Positions 61,000 through 64,000 of a DNA stretch of 64,000 nucleotides are shown here, in pieces (positions within the stretch are counted from its first letter, which is position 1; every line of letters begins with the position of its first letter). The DNA is taken from contig NZ_QTJX01000003.1 of assembly GCF_003382275.1 (NCBI RefSeq), positions 186,001-250,000 of the forward strand. Direction: 5' to 3'. The position numbers and the translations under genes are program-made. The DNA comes from Flagellimonas nanhaiensis (GTDB taxonomy: Bacteria > Bacteroidota > Bacteroidia > Flavobacteriales > Flavobacteriaceae). The notes beneath the pieces are model-generated. The model was given only the letters and a program-made list of their open reading frames with translations, ran no database searches and was not told the origin of the DNA.

Positions 61000-63378
61000 A
61001 TGAACGCAATCAAGAAAACCAAAAATGCAACCAATGCATTTGCCAAGAACTGGGCCAATTTTATCATTAAATTCAAGTGGCCCGTTTTACTGCTCACCAT
61101 TTTACTGGCCTTAGGACTTGGTTCCCAGGGCAAAATGGAATTCGATGGAGACTATCATGTCTTTTTTAGTGAATCCAATCCGGAATTGGAAGCTTTTGAT
61201 GCCCTTCAGGAGAAATACACCAAGGACGACAACGTAATCATAGTGCTTGCTCCCAAGAATGGAGATGTTTTCACTCGAAAGAACCTGATAGCTATTGAGG
61301 AGCTCACCGCTGAAGCCTGGAATACACCATACTCGTCTAGAGTGGATGCAGTCACCAACTTTCAACATACCAGCGCTAATGGTGATGATCTTTATGTGGA
61401 CGACCTTTCCTATGACTCGGCCAATAAAACTGATGCCGAAATCAGGGAAATTAGGGAAAAGGCCCTAAAGGAGCCTTTATTGGTCCATCGAATCATCAAT
61501 ACTGAGGGGAGTGTAACTGCAATCAATATCACAGTACGTCTACCCGGCGAGAACAGTGCGGCGGAGATTCCAGAGGTTACAATAGCCACGAGGGAGATGA
61601 TTGCCAAATTCCAGGAAAAACATCCAGAATTTGACGTGTACACCACAGGTTTGGTACCGTTGAACACGGCATTCTTTGAATCGGCCCAAAAGGACTTGAT
61701 GCTTACTATGGTCATGTTGTTGATTGTGGTAATCGTTACCCTGATTCTGACCCGAAACCTTTTTGCCACCTTGGCTACACTCATCGTGGTTATCTTTTCA
61801 ATAATAAGCGCGATGGGCTTTGTAGGGTTGAACGGAATTAAACTGACCCCACCATCCGCGGTGTTCCCGACCATGATTTTAACCTTGGCCGTTGCAGACA
61901 GTATCCACATTCTCATCACCTTTTTACAAAAGGTCAGAAAAGATGGTCTGGATAAAAAAGCTGCATTGGTAGAGTCCATGCGAATGAACTTTATGCCGGT
62001 TTTCATTACCAGTTTAACCACAGTAATAGGTTTTTTAACCCTTAACTATGGCGATGTGCCTCCATTCTGGGATTTGGGAAATACTGTGGCATTTGGAATG
62101 TGTATGGCATTTTTGTTTTCCACTACCACATTGCCTGCGTTGATGGCCATTTTTCCTATATGGAAATCTAAAAAGGTTCAAAAACAGACCACACCAAAAA
62201 TTAGCGGATATACCAGATTGGGTGAATATGTGGTTGGGCAACCAGTTAAGTTGACCGTTATTTCCCTTGCCGTAATTGGAATGTTGGCCTATTTGGCCAG
62301 TAAGAATGTCTTTAATGATGAGTTTGTGGAATATTTTGACACTACCGTTCAGTTTAGACAAGACAGCGACTTTATCAATGAGAACCTCACTGGATTCTAT
62401 AATGTTGAATTTTCAGTGGGAAGTGGAGAAAGTGGCGGAATTAACAATCCGGAGTATCTACAAAAACTCAATCAGTTTGAAGATTGGTTGAATGAACAAC
62501 CAGAGGTGGTCCATGTAAATGCCTTTAGCGAAGTGGCCAGAAGGGTGAATCGATCAATGCATGGTGATGATGAATCATTCTATCGGGTACCGGACAACAG
62601 GGAAGAGGCTGCACAATATCTGTTGCTATATGAGCTATCCCTTCCGTTTGGACTGGATTTGAACAATCAAATCAATGTGGACAAGTCGGAATCTAGGGTT
62701 ACGGTAACATTAGAAAACAACTCCAGCGCAGAAATGATAGCTTTTGCAGAACGCTCAGAAAAATGGTTGCGAGACAATGCACCTGAAGCTATGCATTCGT
62801 TGGGGGTGAGTCCAACTTTGATGTTCTCCAAATTGGGTTTCCGACAAGCAGAGAGCATGTTCAAAGGAAACATTATCGCACTATTGCTTATTTCTTTGGT
62901 ACTCATGATTGCCTTGAGGAACGTTAAGCTGGGACTGTTGAGTATCATTCCCAATGTAACGCCTGTACTGGTAGGATTTGGACTATGGTATCTCCTCAAA
63001 GGAACCATCAACACGGGAATGGTGATTGTTTTTGGTATGACACTGGGAATCATTGTTGATGATACCGTACACTTCATGAGCAAGTTCCTGCGTGCACGAA
63101 GGGAATTGGGTTACGATGCCAAGGATGCAATCATCTATGCTTTTGAAACCGTTGGAAAAGCATTGGTAACAACTACTGCGGTACTTCTTGCTGGTTTTGT
63201 GGTACTGTCCACATCCTCGTTTGCCTTGAACAGTTATATGGCCCGTATTACCGTAATCATCATTGTGGCGGCATTGATCATAGATTTCATCTTGTTGCCC
63301 TCACTTTTGATTTTGGTCAGCAAAGAGAAAAAGGAAGCTGTTTCAGCTTCCAAAGTACAAGTTCAATTAGATAAATAA
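61000..63378 (+). CDS. RND/MMPL-family inner-membrane transporter
   Basis: 792 residues, twelve membrane segments in two halves, each with a large periplasmic loop. Family features: ESNPELEAFDALQEKYTKDDNVIIV in the first loop, then SAVFPTMILTLAVADSIHILITFLQKVRKDGLDKKAALVESMRMNFMPVFITSLTTVIGF (first half) and GMTLGIIVDDTVHFMSKFLRARRELGYDAKDAIIYAFETVGKALVTTTAVLLAGF (second half, with acidic DD in a helix as in proton-driven RND pumps). The MMPL/HpnN type moves lipids or hydrophobic compounds. It is followed 25 bp later by a LolA-like gene, the usual periplasmic partner. Confidence 0.93.
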   Translation: MNAIKKTKNATNAFAKNWANFIIKFKWPVLLLTILLALGLGSQGKMEFDGDYHVFFSESNPELEAFDALQEKYTKDDNVIIVLAPKNGDVFTRKNLIAIEELTAEAWNTPYSSRVDAVTNFQHTSANGDDLYVDDLSYDSANKTDAEIREIREKALKEPLLVHRIINTEGSVTAINITVRLPGENSAAEIPEVTIATREMIAKFQEKHPEFDVYTTGLVPLNTAFFESAQKDLMLTMVMLLIVVIVTLILTRNLFATLATLIVVIFSIISAMGFVGLNGIKLTPPSAVFPTMILTLAVADSIHILITFLQKVRKDGLDKKAALVESMRMNFMPVFITSLTTVIGFLTLNYGDVPPFWDLGNTVAFGMCMAFLFSTTTLPALMAIFPIWKSKKVQKQTTPKISGYTRLGEYVVGQPVKLTVISLAVIGMLAYLASKNVFNDEFVEYFDTTVQFRQDSDFINENLTGFYNVEFSVGSGESGGINNPEYLQKLNQFEDWLNEQPEVVHVNAFSEVARRVNRSMHGDDESFYRVPDNREEAAQYLLLYELSLPFGLDLNNQINVDKSESRVTVTLENNSSAEMIAFAERSEKWLRDNAPEAMHSLGVSPTLMFSKLGFRQAESMFKGNIIALLLISLVLMIALRNVKLGLLSIIPNVTPVLVGFGLWYLLKGTINTGMVIVFGMTLGIIVDDTVHFMSKFLRARRELGYDAKDAIIYAFETVGKALVTTTAVLLAGFVVLSTSSFALNSYMARITVIIIVAALIIDFILLPSLLILVSKEKKEAVSASKVQVQLDK

Positions 63379-63403
63379 ATCAATTCAAATACAAACAGAT
63401 CAG

Positions 63404-64000
63404 ATGAGAAAAAGTAAATTTTTAATAGCGATTTTTAGTGCCTTCTTTACGGTTGCCGTTGGGTTTTCACAATCGGCGGAAGAACGTGGATTGCAAATTG
63501 CCAAAGCGGCAGAAAAGGCAGACGAAGGATTTGGAAGCTCCATTGTAGAGCTCAAAATGACCTTGAAGAACAAGAACGGTCAGACTAGTGAGCGTTTTTT
63601 GACCACACAGACATTGGAACTTACCGAAGATGGGGATAAATCCCTGATTGTTTTTGAAAGCCCAAAAGATGTTAAGGGAACGGCAACCCTGACCTTTACC
63701 CACAAAGTGGGAGCAGATGACCAGTGGCTGTATTTGCCGTCCATCAAAAGGGTGAAGCGGATATCTTCCAATAATAAATCAGGCCCTTTTGTAGGAAGCG
63801 AGTTCGCCTATGAGGACCTTTCTTCCCAAGAGGTGGAAAAATATGCATACAAATTTCTGAAGGCAGAAGGAGAATTGTTGCTAGTGGAACAAGACCCTGT
63901 AGATCCAAAGTCGGGGTACACTAGAAGAGTGGTTACCTATAATAAGGACAAAGGATATCGTCTAGAAAAAGTTGAATTCTATGACCGAAAAAATGCCTTA
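63404..64000 (+). CDS. Outer-membrane lipoprotein-sorting (LolA-like) protein, 3' end missing
   Basis: The first 199 residues are present; the frame is still open at the end of the window. A signal peptide (KFLIAIFSAFFTVAVGFSQ) precedes a LolA/LppX-like fold (SSIVELKMTLKNKNGQTSERFLTTQTLELTEDGDKSLIVFESPKDVKGTATLTFTHKVGADDQWLYLPSIKRVKRISSNNKSGPFVGSEFAYEDLSS), the COG2834 type commonly coupled to MMPL/RND transporters. It would carry a lipid or similar hydrophobic cargo across the periplasm to the outer membrane. The ATG at 63404 is the first in frame and follows the RND stop by 25 bp. Confidence 0.85.
   Translation, partial: MRKSKFLIAIFSAFFTVAVGFSQSAEERGLQIAKAAEKADEGFGSSIVELKMTLKNKNGQTSERFLTTQTLELTEDGDKSLIVFESPKDVKGTATLTFTHKVGADDQWLYLPSIKRVKRISSNNKSGPFVGSEFAYEDLSSQEVEKYAYKFLKAEGELLLVEQDPVDPKSGYTRRVVTYNKDKGYRLEKVEFYDRKNAL

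Noticed and set aside
61410-62021. A 203-residue minus-strand frame inside the RND gene
   Set aside because: Antisense to conserved RND membrane helices; no promoter or ribosome-binding context is visible.

Overview
The window is a chromosomal segment from a member of the Bacteroidota, most likely a marine Flavobacteriaceae of the Muricauda/Allomuricauda type (genus is inference). The lineage call rests on the type IX secretion/gliding protein SprA, two PorP/SprF proteins, a giant adhesin with a type B (gliding-motility-associated) C-terminal domain, an alternative complex III fragment joined to coxBA, and promoters of the TTG-N19-23-TAnnTTTG form used by this phylum. Coding density is high. 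With the starts chosen here no stretch over about 300 bp lacks a gene; the longest gap is the lacI/sucrose phosphorylase divergent region (7775-8055). I see no tRNA, rRNA, CRISPR array or classical insertion sequence.

Layout. 1-3.4 kb: end of actF, then coxB and coxA, closed by a terminator. 3.5-6.8 kb: a GIN-domain adhesin-like protein, ruvB, a 396-bp GIY-YIG nuclease element bounded by perfect 24-bp inverted repeats, and queG. 6.75-10.9 kb: a sugar cassette (LacI regulator, sucrose phosphorylase, SLC45/GPH-type sugar permease). 11-22.8 kb: maeB, ruvA, the 2382-residue sprA, gcvH, a VanZ-like protein and a TonB. 22.9-29 kb: a metallo-beta-lactamase-fold protein, then the second cytochrome oxidase cluster (ctaB, two subunit III genes, subunit IV, a cysteine-free SCO-like protein, SCO, DUF420 and a 70-residue CxxC membrane protein). 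29.1-38.6 kb: a tripartite efflux locus with four MacB-type permeases, two periplasmic adaptors, one ATPase and one TolC. 38.6-45.9 kb: tsaB, an MscS channel, a DUF255 thioredoxin-like protein, dodecin, a tandem-domain Nfu, an orphan PorP/SprF and a VWA protein. 46.1-50.5 kb: a TPR histidine kinase and LytTR regulator, gamma carbonic anhydrase and fabD. 50.7-57.8 kb: an adhesin with six near-identical 297-bp repeats, its own PorP/SprF, and an OmpA-family protein. 57.8-64 kb: an Nramp transporter, an alpha/beta hydrolase, a TetR regulator, an RND/MMPL transporter and the start of a LolA-like protein that runs off the end.

How the genes work together. The two cox clusters together supply the subunits, heme O synthase and copper chaperones of one aa3-type oxidase, fed by the alternative complex III whose last subunit opens the window. 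SprA is a T9SS translocon component, and the adhesin/PorP/OmpA trio at 50.7-57.8 kb looks like one dedicated substrate with its surface partners. The sugar cassette would import sucrose and split it by phosphorolysis under LacI control. The TetR-RND-LolA block has three matching operator-like sites and looks like a self-regulated lipid or hydrophobic-compound export unit.

The most unusual items are the GIY-YIG/inverted-repeat element, the GC-rich homogenised repeat array whose composition changes abruptly inside its sixth unit, the TetR operator set with a near-leaderless tetR promoter, and the cysteine-free SCO relative with its small CxxC neighbour.
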